A stretch of 64,000 nt of DNA, from NCBI GenBank assembly GCA_015680685.1, contig MNCI01004704.1:1-64000 (forward strand). The letters run 5' to 3'. The stretch is from Gnetum montanum. Its lineage: Eukaryota; Streptophyta; Gnetopsida; Gnetales; Gnetaceae. Both the position numbers and the translations under genes were made by a program. Under the pieces are notes generated by a model. That model did not search any database. It was not told where the DNA came from and saw only the letters and a list, made by a program, of their open reading frames with translations. Shown here piece by piece: positions 24,015 through 35,149 of this stretch. Each line of letters begins with the position of its first letter. The first letter of the stretch is position 1.

Positions 24015-25445
24015 ATGTCTTCACATAGGAGAGAGGTATCGAACCCACCAGTGCCACAAGAATGTCAAGTGGTGTACAAGAATCCCGATGATTATGTCCC
24101 TACCTTCACTTTCGTCCTACATCAGGATGAGCATCTACAATGGTAGGACATGGAGGGCAGCATCGTGCTATCGCCCGACCAATTAGCTCCTGCGATGCTA
24201 TATCACAATCTGGGCAGACTAGGCATCCAGGACCGTGGAGTGGAGTATGTCATGGAGGACCATGACTACTGGGACTATCGTCCCACTGAGGCTCAATGAG
24301 CACAAGATCAGCAGCAAGATTTGTCCATCAGAAGGGGAAACAATTCAGTAACCCCTTATTCTTGCAAGGGCTGTAGGACGATGGGGATCCCATATTTCAT
24401 GATACCCATTTGACCGAACTTCCCTTGGGGTAGCAGATCCTCCAATCCATCATTTAGAACAAGCCTCTCAGTGACCAAGATCCTCAAGGGGATGGAGGAT
24501 CACATAGCAAGGATGGGTAGGTTGATTGAGGCCATCATTAGGGTAGAGGGGGAGATCGACATCGAAGCGATGGTGATACCTCTCCTTCTTCTCCATCCTC
24601 TCACTCTCCTACACCTTCACCCAGCTTAGGCTATGAACGTAACCAGGGTGGGAAGGGGTAAAAGGACGATGGTAAAAAGGTTCAGAAGGGACAACATGAG
24701 GAAATGCATGACCAATCACATGATACTCGCCTGCATGAAAGAAGGTGTAGTTGGAATCGTCACAGACATCATGGTCCTTAGCATGACTATGATTCAAATG
24801 AGCCATTTTTGGCTACTCGGAGCATGCTCCAAATCACTGAGGTAGTCCAAATCCCTAGTAGGCACATGAAGGATAGCTGGATCAAGCACGTTGATATGAA
24901 CAACATTCCTAGATTTGAAGGGAAATACAACTGTGATCCATAGACTCAGCTACAGGTGTTCCATGATGCCTGCACCTTGCAAAACATTGATAATGATTGG
25001 CAGAAGCTGAAGCTGTTCCCTTGCACACTCATCAAAGAAGCTGAAAGTTGGTACTGGTTCTTGGAGTTGGAATTAATCAGAAGATGGAGTACGATGCTTG
25101 AAATTTTCAATGACAAGTATCAAATGTACTCTAGAGTGGCGAATTTGAGATGTACTCTAGAGTGGCGAATTTGAGATGGCAGATCCAAGGTTGGAAACAA
25201 GGGAATCATGAACCTTTGGATGCTTCCATGAGCAGGTATTACTCATTGTTGCATTGGTGCCCTAGTCATGGTTATTCCTAGTGGGCATAGCTTCGCCACA
25301 TCATTGATGGGCTCCATTTTGAAATGTGAAAGACCCTTGGCATGTACGCCCAGGGATGACTATCGGAGCTAAGGGCCCATCAATTGCAGTGCCTCATTGA
25401 ATAGGTGGACAAGGAGGAAGGAGGACTTAGAAAAAAGGAGAGTGC
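24015..25445 (+). pseudogene. gag of element C (N-terminal two thirds)
   Basis: The start ATG at 24015 reads MSSHRREVSNPPVPQECQVV and aligns with the gag at 56563 on the other strand (MSSFQKNDDSKPPIPQECKV). Both share QECxVVYxxPDxYVPxFxF and DMEGxIVxxP. The capsid core (about 24860-25330) has IPRFEGKYNCDP, LFPCTLIKEAESWYW and a downstream coiled region ending DKEEGGLRKKESAEEFN. There are many stops, and a 26-bp tandem duplication at 25125-25176 adds a frame change. It breaks at about 25445, where the antisense Tat integrase begins. Confidence 0.8.
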
Positions 25446-26170
25446 AGAAGAATTCAACTAGGATCCTTCCCTTAGAAAAAGAAAATCTTTGTGCTCTTTT
25501 CAAGAAATCTCTCTTTTGACTTGTAGTTAAATTATTTGGGATTTTCCTTGTATTAAGAAATTTGAGAATTTCATCATACCAATTCTCTTCATGGGTGTGA
25601 AGTGTACATACTTCACTTTCTCTAGTCATTAACTTGGCTAATCCCATTCCCTTAATTGTTTTGCATATTTCTAATGAAAATCTGAAACTTTGCAACTTTA
25701 TAAGCCATTTTCCCTTTTTTAATCCAATCTCATTTTGGGCTAGGAATCACTTGACTGTAGGTTCAATTAGCATAATGTGGACTAATGAACTTTACAAATA
25801 ATATTTAAAATGCTGAAGTGCTTTGATGAATGCAAAAGCTTGTTTCTCTAAGTCTGAATAATCTAATTCTAAACCTTTCAACTGATACCCAAAAAATTCC
25901 AATTGGTTCATCTTGACCTTCATCATCTTTTTGTGTTAAAATAACAATGATAAAATCATTTGAAGCAAAAGAATATAACCAAAAATCTTCTTTAAGCCTA
26001 GGCTTCACCAAATATGGAGTCTCTTGTATAGAATTTTTAATTTCTGATAAATCTCTCTCTGATTCTGGTGTTTTCTCTACTTGGACATCCTTTTTTAGCA
26101 TATGCATCAAAGACTTGGTAATTTCAGTAAACCCGGGGATGAACTTTTTCACAAAGTTTATCTTCCCAAA
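25446..26170 (-). pseudogene. Gypsy RNase H and integrase N-terminus of the Tat-like element
   Basis: The minus strand reads KKFIPGFTEITKSLMHMLKK, then FWLYSFASNDFIIVILTQKD with the RNase H core, and later KGMGLAKLMTRES, a typical end of the Tat RNase H. The integrase begins with NWYDEILKFLNTRKIP and LKRAQRFSFSKGRI, then is cut at about 25446. One frameshift lies between the RNase H parts near 25805. This RNase H is in the standard place after RT and is distinct from the archaeal-type one at 27330-27715. Confidence 0.75.
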
Positions 26171-27060
26171 GAAAGATCTAAGAGATTTCTTACTTGTGGG
26201 ATGCTCAATATTCTGTACTACTTGGATTCGGGAATTGTCTATGGCAATTCCTTCTTAACATATCGCATGGCCTAATAAGTTTCCAGATTTAACCCCGAAG
26301 ATACACTTCTTAAGATTTAATGAAATACCAAACTCACAACATCTGTCAAAAACTTGCTGAAGATGATTAATATGATCTTATTTTTTTCTTAAGAATATTG
26401 TAATATCATCCAAATAAATGACCATAAATTTACCTAATACATCCTTAAATGCTAAATCCATTGCTCTTTGGAAAGTAGCTCCAACATTTGACAATCTAAA
26501 TGGCAATCTTTGTTAAGCGAAAGTTCCCCATTTGGTGATAAATGTTGTTTTGTATCTATCATTCTTATCTACCATGATTTGATTATAACCTGAGAAACCA
26601 TCTAAAAAAGAATATCTGAAACTTTAATCAGCATCTCATCAATTCTTGGAAGTGGATAATTATTCTTTTTTGAAGCATCATTTAGATTTCTAAAGTCTAC
26701 ACAAAGCCTTATATTGCCATGATTCTTTCTCACTGGAACAAGGTTAGCAAGCCATGTTGAATATCGTACTGGATATATGATTCGTGCTTGTAACAACTTC
26801 TTGATTTTGGCTTCCATAGCTGGTTCAAATGATGGATTAAATTTCCTTTGTTTTTGCTTGACTATTTTACAACCTTATATTAAAGGAATTTTATGTGTCA
26901 TCACATTTGGTCTAAAAGCTTTAAGATCATCATAAGACCAAGCAAAATTGTCCAAATTATTTCTTAGACATGTTAACAAGTTTTTCTTGAAACTCGAATC
27001 TCTTCCCTTTGTAACATTCAACATCTTTGGCATCTTGTTTAATCCTAAATTTACTACCTC
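26170..27060 (-). pseudogene. Reverse transcriptase of the Tat-like element
   Basis: From the N-terminus: LDNFAWSYDDLKAFRPNVMT, then IKKLLQARIIYPVRYSTW, RLCVDFRNLNDASKKNNYPL, PRIDEML, DGFSGYNQIMVDKNDRYKTT, the catalytic YLDDIT (26403-26420) and NLKKCIFGVKSGNLLGH. Two or three stops interrupt it. The frame runs from the RNase H upstream through a linker into RT with one stop, so both were parts of one polyprotein. Function in a live element: synthesis of cDNA from genomic RNA. Confidence 0.85.
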
Positions 27061-27329
27061 AAAAGCTTGACTATCTGGGTTTTGTATATGCTTTACAGTA
27101 AGTAAATTTTTCTTGAACTCATGTTCCAAGTCAATCATCCTTTTTGGAATGAAATTAGCTTTGGAGTTTGATGATGTTTCAAGTATCACTTGACCCTCAA
27201 ATTCTTGTTTGTTTTCCATAAATCCTAGTACTTGATCATCATCTTCAAATACTTGTAAATGTGTTATATTATCTAGTACTGATGGCTGATGTTCTTCTTC
27301 AATCATGACATCTTTGTAACTTTCTAATA

Positions 27330-27715
27330 ATTGCATATCCAACGTTGAAGCTGCCTTTGCCAAATCATCTGCTATAAGATTCTCTGCTCTATTTATATGC
27401 TCTATTTGGCAATGTTGAAACTGATCTAACATCTTACAAGCAAGTTTCTTATAAGGTCTTAAGAATGAGCTCTTTACTACATAGTTACCGTTTACTTGTT
27501 CACAAACTAATCTTGAGTCTCCTTTTATAGTGATTACTCTAATTTTTTTGTCTAGAGCTATTCTTATACTAATACATAAAGCTTCATACTCAGCTTTGTT
27601 GTTAGTACAAGGGAAAGATAGATGAATTACTTTGAGAATTTTAGGTGAATCATTCCTTAATATAACTATACCAACTCCTACACCTTTTGAATTACATGAA
27701 CCATCAAAGTATAAC
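27330..27715 (-). pseudogene. Archaeal-type RNase H between protease and RT
   Basis: The minus strand reads ELYFDGSCNSKGVGVGIVIL (Asp at 27699-27713), NKAEYEAL with the Glu (27577-27600), KGDSRLVCEQVNG with the second Asp (27511-27525) and RAENLIADDLAKAAS with the last acidic position (27356-27376). These are the residues and spacing of the aRNH family that Tat elements acquired in addition to their own RNase H. Here it follows the protease after about 60 residues and precedes RT, whereas the usual Tat order places it after RT and RNase H. The frame is open across the domain. Confidence 0.85.
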
Positions 27716-27879
27716 TCTCATTTATCCTTATTCTTTGAGTGTTTTTTTTTAGAACTATAATTTTCTTGGAGTGTACAAATTTTGTTTTCAACACCTCCTT
27801 TTTCAACTATTTTACTTTTTCCATTTGAAGTAATGTTATCAATCATCAAAGGTTCACTATAGATGTATATTTGATTTGG

Positions 27880-28920
27880 TTATCCTTTCCAAGGTAGCCA
27901 CATGTGAGAATAATCTATTGATATGTAACTTAAGAAGTTCTTTCTCCAAATTCTACTCAATAAGAGACTATGCGAATCTGGTATATCTGCCACTTGAATA
28001 GTTACTCTACTTCTGACGTGGGGTTTAGAAGCAATTTCCAATAGGACATTTGGTGATTGACCCACAATATCCACTCTACTTATATCCACTTGAACAATAT
28101 TTTTATTTGATTTTTCAAGAATCAAACTAAGTTTCTTACATATAGACAATGGTATTATAGTAGACGTAGCCCCAGAATAAATCAAACAATTATGTAAGTA
28201 TTTATCCTTTAATTTCATTGTCAAAAGGAAAGGAGGAGCTTCCTTATTAAGAATACAATAATACGAGGTCTTTAATTTTTCATCATTATTAGACACATAA
28301 CTTAACTCTGATTCTCTAGCTCTCCTTTTACCTTTAATGAACTCTAAAGCCTTTCTTTGCTGATCTCCTATTTGAAGTAACTGATAAAAGCTAATATTGG
28401 CCTTGACATGTTTAAGGTATTCAATCAAATCATACTCTCCATCGCCAATAAAGCTTGGTTGCTTTATCCATTTATTAAAAGACTGATTTGAAGTGCTTTG
28501 CTCTACTTGATTGTCTTTACCTTTATTCTTATCTCTTCTATTTGGCTCAAAAGCTTTTCTCTTAGTAGATGGATTAGTAATAACATTTGGGGGTCTAGAA
28601 GTAGTTAATCTTTCTTTTGATCGGAGACTATATCCATTTTCTTCATTATTATTACATTCTTCATCTGAAGACATATCTTCTTCAGAACTTGATAGAGAAG
28701 AAGTATCGCTAGATCCATTGCTAGAAGATTTACTTGCATAATGAACACTAGATAACTCATTATCAGATTCAATATCAAGAAAGTTGGACACAATTAGGTC
28801 ACTTTCATCCTCATCTTCTGCTAACTTAGTGTCTTGATGTTTATACTTTTTATTGTTCCTTTCTTTCTTGATATTAACTCTTACCAAGGCTTTTTCAAGC
28901 TTCACTATTATGTCAGACAT
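27880..28920 (-). pseudogene. gag tail and aspartic protease of the Tat-like element (346 codons)
   Basis: Longest open frame of the window. Residues 1-110 are charged and contain an acidic Ser-rich tract (KSSSNGSSDTSSLSSSEED). The middle is K/R-rich, and from about residue 245 a retropepsin fold reads HNCLIYSGATSTIIPLS (28161-28180). The expected catalytic DSG is YSG here, a single-base change that would inactivate the protease. It ends with a stop at 27880, after which the frame continues towards the RNase H. The first Met may be internal to the original polyprotein. Confidence 0.75.
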
Positions 28921-29360
28921 ATCTCTAATTAATTGTCCTTTTTTAGATTATACTCTTTCATGTTCTTGCTCTATCTTAACATGAGATGGACCTGGTAAAG
29001 CTTTAAATTGAGCAAAATCTTACATAGGAATCATAACTCTTTCTTCTCTTTTTTGAATTGCAAAATATTTTCTTCAGGATTCAAGTTCAACTATTTTTCT
29101 AACTGTATAGCTTCACTAAAGTAGTCATTTATTGTAGTTAAGTTTGGAGTTCTCCTTTACCAAATTGAAATTTTGGGGTTGATAGCCTTAAGATAAGTTT
29201 CTTTAAAAATTTATTTTGATGGCCTATATTGCCTTTGAAAGAGTCCACAAATTCGTTGAAACTTGATGTTAAAATCTCTAATTGACTCTTTAACTCCTTG
29301 CTTAGCTTGTATCAACCCATAGTATAGTTGTTGTTGATCTAATTGATTACCAAACTAGGC

Positions 29361-29760
29361 TTAGAAAGGATTCTTCATGTCATCCCAATTTGTAATACTA
29401 TTACTTGGTAAGTTCGAATACCAAATCTGAGCCATATCCTGTAAATTTGATAAAAACAACCTACAAGCTTGATCTTGATGTTGAATATCTGCATGAGCTA
29501 AAGCTAACTCAAACATTTGAATATATTCTTCAGCTAAATAAGCTTTTCCAGAAATGAAAGGCTTAGGAATATCATTGTAATTTTGAAATCCTAATGGTGT
29601 AACTCTTTGCCAAAGATTTGCCATCCTATTCCTTTGGATAGTTGAACTCTTAGACTTTCTAGATCTTCTTTTATAAATTGATAAACCAGATATAATGGGT
29701 GATCTTCTTGATCTTCTAGTTTTCACTCCACTACTTTTTCCTAATTCAAAAACTTTCTTT
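29361..29760 (-). pseudogene. gag capsid part of the Tat-like element
   Basis: The frame contains TPLGFQNYNDIPKPFISGKA, then YIQMFELALAHADIQHQDQA and DMAQIWYSNLPSNSITNWDD. This is the retrotransposon gag pattern of a helical capsid with A-x-x-WY followed by W-x-x-x-x-x-x-F. Sequence between 28920 and 29361 continues the same gag with stops. It begins downstream of the primer-site-like stretch at 29955. Confidence 0.7.
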
Positions 29761-29954
29761 TGTTCTTCTTCTGATGAAGAATCAGTCTTAGAATCAAGAA
29801 TATCTTTTGAAACTTTTAAATTTTCTAAGCTATCAATCTTCTTGGTTATGAACTGAAAATAGTATTTTATTTCTTAACCCTTTATAGCAACAAAGAATTG
29901 TTGATGTGCTAAAATTATAAGGCTTATGAACTTAGAGGCTAAATTTTCAGCCTT

Positions 29955-29974
29955 CCTTCTAGCGCAAAAAGAAC
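29955..29974 (-). other. Primer-site-like stretch of the Tat-like element
   Basis: Immediately inside the LTR the minus strand reads GTTCTTTTTGCGCTAGAAGG. Its position is that of a primer-binding site and the GCGCTAGAAGG part looks like a tRNA 3' complement, but I cannot assign the tRNA with confidence. Confidence 0.5.
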
Positions 29975-31474
29975 TGTTGGCAACCGTTTGGGACGTGATC
30001 GCTAATGAGTGTCCTCGAATAGGATTTAGGTGCTTGTTGGTCTCTAGCAACACCAAGGCCCAGATACCTCCAAATAGACTCAGTAGTTAATTTGAGTATG
30101 TGTGTGTTGTTGTGGTGTGCTGTTATGAAAAATGAAACGATTGGGTTGTGTATAAAACTATAAATGACTTATCTTAAAAGAGATTCAACCAACTTTGCAA
30201 AGTACTGTGAGTTGTTGAGAGTTCCTATTTTGTTCAATTGCCTAGTCTATGCGGTCCTTATAATACTTACTTGTAACAAATAAAGTTTTGCAAAAACATT
30301 TGAGCACAACTCTGCGAATCTACTTCTAATTTTCCCCAGAGAAAGAGATAGTTCCACAAGAAAACTAGAAATAGAGTGAGATTTAATGGAAATAGAAAGA
30401 AGAGAAAAAGAAAGTAGATTTGTGTAAAGATCTCAAATGTTTAAACAAGGTAAAATGATATGAGTAAATACTTCACAATAAAGCTATCCCAAATTCAATA
30501 ACTATGAATTGTTTAAACTTCCAAGGCTCAAATAAGCAATTTTTTCAAGACAATCCTACTATGCGACCCAAAACATTGCTGTGTAAACTATCACGTACCA
30601 GACTCCATTTTGGCTAGATAATGGATGTCAACAATTGCATTCAACAAAACCTTCAAAATACTTGACAATTTATGATTGAAATACCACGGAGATTCACTTT
30701 AAAGATAAAGGAAGCTATTCTAGTCCTATCAAAATACCAAAGATTTTCTGAACCCTCTTGACTATTGAATCGTTCAATGGCTTGACTACATGCAGAGGCT
30801 CTCTTACAACAATCTCAATAGCAATTCTGATACATTTCACAATAATAAAATTCACTACTAAAATTCTCTTAAGGCTTTCAAACACAAGCTCTTCTATGGC
30901 AAAATTTTAATAGAAATTTTCTATCATGCAACAAGAACAATAATTGCAATCTAAAAATCCAAAAATTACTTGCCAAGCATGATACAATCTAAACCACTAG
31001 CTAAAAAATTTAAACAAAATAAAAAATAAACATAACTCACAAGACTATGACAAAGAGGCTGAAATGTTGTCTTTAACAAGTCATCTTACAAGCAATCTTT
31101 CACAATGTCTTCTTTTCAATCTTCCTCCAAGACCCCGAGTGTGTCCCCTACTTCTTCCTATGCTTGAAGCCTTTTTATAGGGTCTCATAGGTAGTTGGAT
31201 ATTATAAAATATATTGGGTAACTTCTCTTCCAAGTAAGGAAGTTATAACTTACCCAACAAGTTAGGAGATATTACTTGCCCAACAAGTTAGGAAGTTATA
31301 AATTATACATGAAGTTAGGAGAAAATCATGCTAACATTGGCATATGTCTTTTTGGTAATTTAAAATGAGCTACAAGTATCATGGAATTTTACTTGTAACT
31401 ATCTATGGAAGTTATAACTTCCATAGGAATAAAAGGGATACTAACCAAATGTCCCCTTTATATAGGACGTTACA
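29975..31474 (-). repeat. 5' LTR of the Tat-like element (1500 bp)
   Basis: On the minus strand it runs from TGTAACGTCC (31474) to GGTTGCCAACA (29975), with TG/CA ends, and has TATAAAAAGG near 31170-31180. It is the same family as the LTR at 18850-20285. Short repeats of the type AACTTGTTGGGCAAGT occur in its U3 (31220-31300). Confidence 0.82.
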
Positions 31475-31754
31475 CAAATATCCCAAAAATTTCTTTTCTC
31501 TTTTTCAATGCAATATTGTCAAAGTATATTTAACAATATGCATGTCTTAATTAATTAATTTTAATTTTAATTAAATTTTTTTGTGACGTTGTTGTGGTTA
31601 TGATTTGTGACGTTAGCGCCGCAGCAGGTTTTGTTACTTTGTGAATTACAGCTGCTACTGTTGGCAGGAGGAGCTCAAAATTAACATGGAGGCCAGCCTC
31701 TACTTCACGGCCAAATTGCAACCAATCATGGCTGATTGCCTAGAATGCCAGTGA
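31475..31754. other. AT-rich junction upstream of the captured gene fragments
   Basis: Begins AT-rich and from about 31585 turns GC-richer (GTGACGTT occurs twice near 31583 and 31608). No terminal inverted repeat or Helitron end could be recognised, so the way the following gene fragments arrived is not shown. Confidence 0.4.
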
Positions 31755-32225
31755 CCCCTCATCTTGTGCACTAGTCTAGGCAAAGAAACCAACATCAACG
31801 AATTCATCTTTTCCAAAGACGACCATGTCAATACCACTATGGACGAAGAAGTCAAGGAAGCCTTCATGGCAGTTTTGGATGATCTCTTGGCCAAAACCAG
31901 TGTGAAATTGACACAAATTGCCACCCTCACCACCAACATAAGCATGTTCAATCCAACGCCATCGTTAGTAGTGTTGCTTGTAAACTACTATAAAATGCAG
32001 GAGAACATTAAGTCCTTCAATCTTTCTAGCATGGGTTGTGCCTCCAACTTAATTAGCATATCCATGGACAGGGATCTATTGTCACTAAATCCTGAATCCT
32101 ATGCCCTCATCATGGGAACTGAAACCACCACTATGAACTAAAATTACATCAAACGTGACACCACCATGATTCTCACCAACTGCCTCTTCTGTTTGGGGAA
32201 CAACGTTGTTCTACTCCTTGAGACT
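31755..32225 (+). pseudogene. 3-ketoacyl-CoA synthase fragment
   Basis: The plus strand reads a central part of a plant 3-ketoacyl-CoA synthase: DEEVKEAFMAVLDDLLAKTS, then NISMFNPTPSL, KSFNLSSMGCASNLISIS, and YALIMGTETTTMN. The family pattern is FNPTPSL...NIKSFNL.GMGCSAG.I...YALVVSTE. The active-site Cys lies in SMGCA. One stop (after TTTMN, near 32141) interrupts the frame, and reading continues with LTNCLFCLGNNVVLLLETPK. The membrane N-terminus and the His/Asn parts of the triad are absent. The family elongates very-long-chain fatty acids in the ER for waxes and sphingolipids. No intron is visible, as usual for this gene family. CpGs are still present, so capture may be younger than the host element. 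Confidence 0.85.
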
Positions 32226-32339
32226 CCAAAAGGTAGCATTCTTGACATCTGGAACAATGCCATCTCCATTTTCGCCAACAACACCATCGAAACAGTAGGT
32301 GTCGGTAGTGGCTCTGGATCTGGCTTGATCTAGCCGTAG

Positions 32340-32910
32340 GAGGTCATGTGTGGGATATTTGGAACATTTTGCGTAGTGCTCTTACTTGTCACCATCTGTC
32401 ACCAAATGTTGTACGTACTGCAAATCGCTGGTATTGTTGTTGTGGTTGACGTAGATCTTCCGGGGATGCTGACAACAAGGCCGTAGTAGTGGTGCATCTC
32501 ACCGTAGAGTAGCTACAGTGAATTGATAATGGATTTGAGAGTAATCAAATCGTACATCTTGTATTTCACCATGGCTACGGGATCGATCTTGAAGCTACAG
32601 TTCACGACCACGAATCTGATGACTTGGAAACTGGATTTGGATCTGGATCTAGCATCATTCTCCTATGAAACTAGGCCTATGACAGGAAAAAGACTTGATC
32701 ATGATGTCCTCCTGGTTGGGGAGGCGCATGGTGGGAAGATTATCCAGCCATAAGATGTTGGCCCTTTGCGTAGGCATGCATGTAGCTACCCGAAAAATAG
32801 AATCCCCGCGATATCTCAATGCTGCAATAACACCAGACCAGGAATAACAGCAACAACAAGCCCTTCTTTATTGCCATTGCCATCGAAATTGAAATGAAAA
32901 CACGACACCG
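32340..32910 (-). pseudogene. TM9SF / endomembrane protein 70 fragment
   Basis: The minus strand starts MAMAIKKGLLLLLFLVWCYC, a signal peptide, followed by GFYFSGSYMHAYAKG, which matches the mature start of plant TM9SF proteins (GFYLPGSYMH.Y..G). After a jump of about 200 residues and a frame change comes LWLDNLPTMRLPNQED, the family's LDNLP motif, then poorly readable lumenal-domain text. None of the nine membrane segments is present. The family sits in Golgi and endosome membranes. It lies tail to tail with the ketoacyl-CoA synthase fragment. Homology rests on two motifs in the right order, so confidence is moderate. Confidence 0.65.
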
Positions 32911-33838
32911 CAGTGCGAATCTAGATCGAACACAGAGCGATTCAACACATAAACATCATTTTTGTTTCTGATTTTGAGCAAAGAAAATCCTTGTTTCTGC
33001 TCTACTCCTCCTGAGCTTTTCTTTGCTTTGCTTCACTTTGCTTTGCACGATCGTTTTCATCTGGCGACGGTTTTGCATTGTTGATCTTGAGTTCCTCCTC
33101 AAGAGATCCTTCCCTTCGAAAAAAGAAGTAGGAGCAACAACGCTAGATTCGTGCCCAAAAACATCAACTTCGATAAAATCCTCTCACAATCCAAAGAGAT
33201 TGAAGAATTCAATTTGTTTGGCCGGACCACCAATGTCTCTCTGGTTTATTTGCTATCTATTTCCTTTAACAGCTTACTGATCCAACATATTGCCTAAGCT
33301 TTTACATTCTTTGATGAGTTTGTATTTCTTTTGAAATTCTTTTTCTTGCCTACTTTCCAAATTATTTGAGATAGAATGCAGATATCTTGAACAAATATCG
33401 ACAACCTGAAACACTATTTTCTACCACCTTAGCAATAATTGAGTTTACAAGTTTACATCACATGGAATTTCTATTTTTACTTCAATTTCTTGTATTTTCT
33501 CATTCGCATCTTCAATGCAATTTTCATCTCTTTTTCCTTTGAAGGTTGTGATTGCCTCCTTTGGATTTTGAAAATCTAGTTTTCTTCCTTTACTCTTTGA
33601 AATTTGAATTTTTCAAATGTCTTTTTCACAGTATCACATAACATTATTGTGCTCTAAGAATCTGAGTCATAAACTATCCATAGTTAAAAGAAATAAATGT
33701 CATCAAAGATTTTTGGACTTGCTAGAAAACTCTTCATCTTGATATGATATTCCAGTGGTACCACCCTACACTCTAATACAATTGTGTTATTTCTCTGAAG
33801 AAGTTTGAAAAGAGATTTTTTTTCTTGCAAATTTTATC
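32911..33838. other. Unassigned block before the return of element C
   Basis: A plus-strand stretch near 33110-33290 reads NINFDKILSQSKEIEEFNLF in one frame but I do not recognise it. The minus strand of 33330-33700 is rich in Lys and Glu codons (KEKEMKIALKMRMRKYKK) and may be a gag remnant. Element C resumes at 33839 with its gag tail. Confidence 0.4.
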
Positions 33839-34330
33839 ATGCCAACCTATTCCATGAAATGGCCAAAATATGCCAACAGGTACTACGTTCAGCAATTGGT
33901 CTCTCCACGAGACTCTTCCAGTCATGCGGCCTTTCAAAGTCATTACCACCCCTCAGAGTATTTTCGACCTCAATCTCCATCACCTAGGAGGGAGAGCCCA
34001 CATCTCTTCTATCCTCCATCACCTTCTCCTGCCACTGCTCCACAAAATCCCACTCAGCTGCCACCTACCCCACCGATGTAGGGAGAAATACCACCATAGT
34101 TGTAGCAATGAAATGTTACAAGGGCTATTAACTTACAACTGGCACCTCAACCGAGTGGACCAAAACCCAAGCCATGAAAACGTCCTTTTTTCGGCCCAAT
34201 AATCTAAACATACCCTCACATACACTTTTGGCCAATGCCTTTGAACCTTCAAGTACCTTCGCTATCCCACCGCTAGAGTAGCGCTCAAGCCAACCACACT
34301 CCAACATCCAGACGGTCATGCTCACACATG
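33839..34330 (+). pseudogene. gag C-terminal tail of element C
   Basis: Reads MPTYSMKWPKYANRYYVQQL and then a P/S/H/Y-rich tail (YYPSPSPATAP-like) that aligns with the gag tail at 54363-54659 of the minus-strand copy, including YYVQQ and S(P)...YHPSEYF. It marks where element C continues after the nested block. Several frames stay open by chance because of the biased composition. Confidence 0.65.
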
Positions 34331-34810
34331 CCGTGATTGACTAGATCAAAGCAGGTCATCTTCCCCAGAAATTGATTGATCTGGGAAGCCCCCTCATCTA
34401 TCTTCAGGTGGTAGGGAATGAGCCATGCAAAGCTCTTTTGGACTCAAGCTCAGGGGTCAATTTGATCTCTCATGACATGTACAAGAACTGGAACTTGCCC
34501 CCACTAAAGAAGATCAACATCTAGCTTGAGTTAGCAGACCAGTCCATCACCGTTCCCTTGGGATTGGTGGAGGACATTGTGGCCACCATTAGTGGGTGGT
34601 CCTATCCTGCTGATTTCCTAGTCATCCGTGTAGACAACTGTAAGGGGAACTTCCCAATCATCATGGGAAGAGCCTAGCTAAGCATGGTGGATGCACGACT
34701 AGGACTCCAAGATCTATCCTTGGAAATTTCAAAGGAAAATCCTTTTGGGAAGATCGAGAAGAAGTGCGTTCCATGCATCACGTACAGTGACTTAGGGTGC
34801 AACTATGTGT
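34331..34810 (+). pseudogene. Aspartic protease of element C
   Basis: The frame reads CKALLDSSSGVNLISHDMYK with the active-site Asp in LLDSSSG (34434-34455), followed by PLGLVEDIVATISGWSYPAD and FPIIMGRA. This is the retropepsin of Athila-like polyproteins. The canonical D(S/T)G(A/S) is D-S-S-S-G here, a changed loop. Stops near 34523 and 34678 break the frame. Confidence 0.75.
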
Positions 34811-35149
34811 AGCAGTTATTATCTGCTAAGCGAATATCCATTCAAGCATGCAGTCGGTGTACCGAGGAATCACCTATTCAACAGTGCCTGTACGCAGCAG
34901 CCACTAACCAAGAGGGCACCCAGTGGCTGACAGCTGATCCTACTAGTAGCACATTATGCATGGAACTGTCTAAGGGGCTTGTGCAAGCCTACGTTGAAAG
35001 CATGGATGAAATGGAAGAGGTTGATCAATAGGTCTTCATTGTTGATGACCATGATGATTGGGGGAAGTTGCAAATCCCCGAGAGCTTCAAACAAGAGCCC
35101 CTAGAGCTAAAGTCTTTACCGGCTCACTTGGAATATGCATTTTTGTAAA

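Larger units (their letters stand above)
25446..31474 (-). mobile_element. Tat-like element, minus strand, 3' truncated, nested in element C
   Basis: Reading the minus strand from 31474: a 1500-bp LTR, a primer-site-like stretch, gag, protease, archaeal-type RNase H, reverse transcriptase, gypsy RNase H, and the beginning of integrase. The element stops at about 25446, so the integrase core and 3' LTR are missing. Long stretches remain open (346 and 185 codons), so it is better preserved than the Athila-like copies. The domain order is unusual; see the separate RNase H entry. Confidence 0.82.

Noticed and set aside
27330-27715. Host RNase H or reverse-transcriptase-like gene fragment
   Set aside because: The frame is continuous with the protease and RT of the Tat-like element, so it is part of that polyprotein.
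28511-28741. Plus-strand open frame of 76 codons
   Set aside because: Shadow of the 346-codon gag/protease frame on the minus strand.
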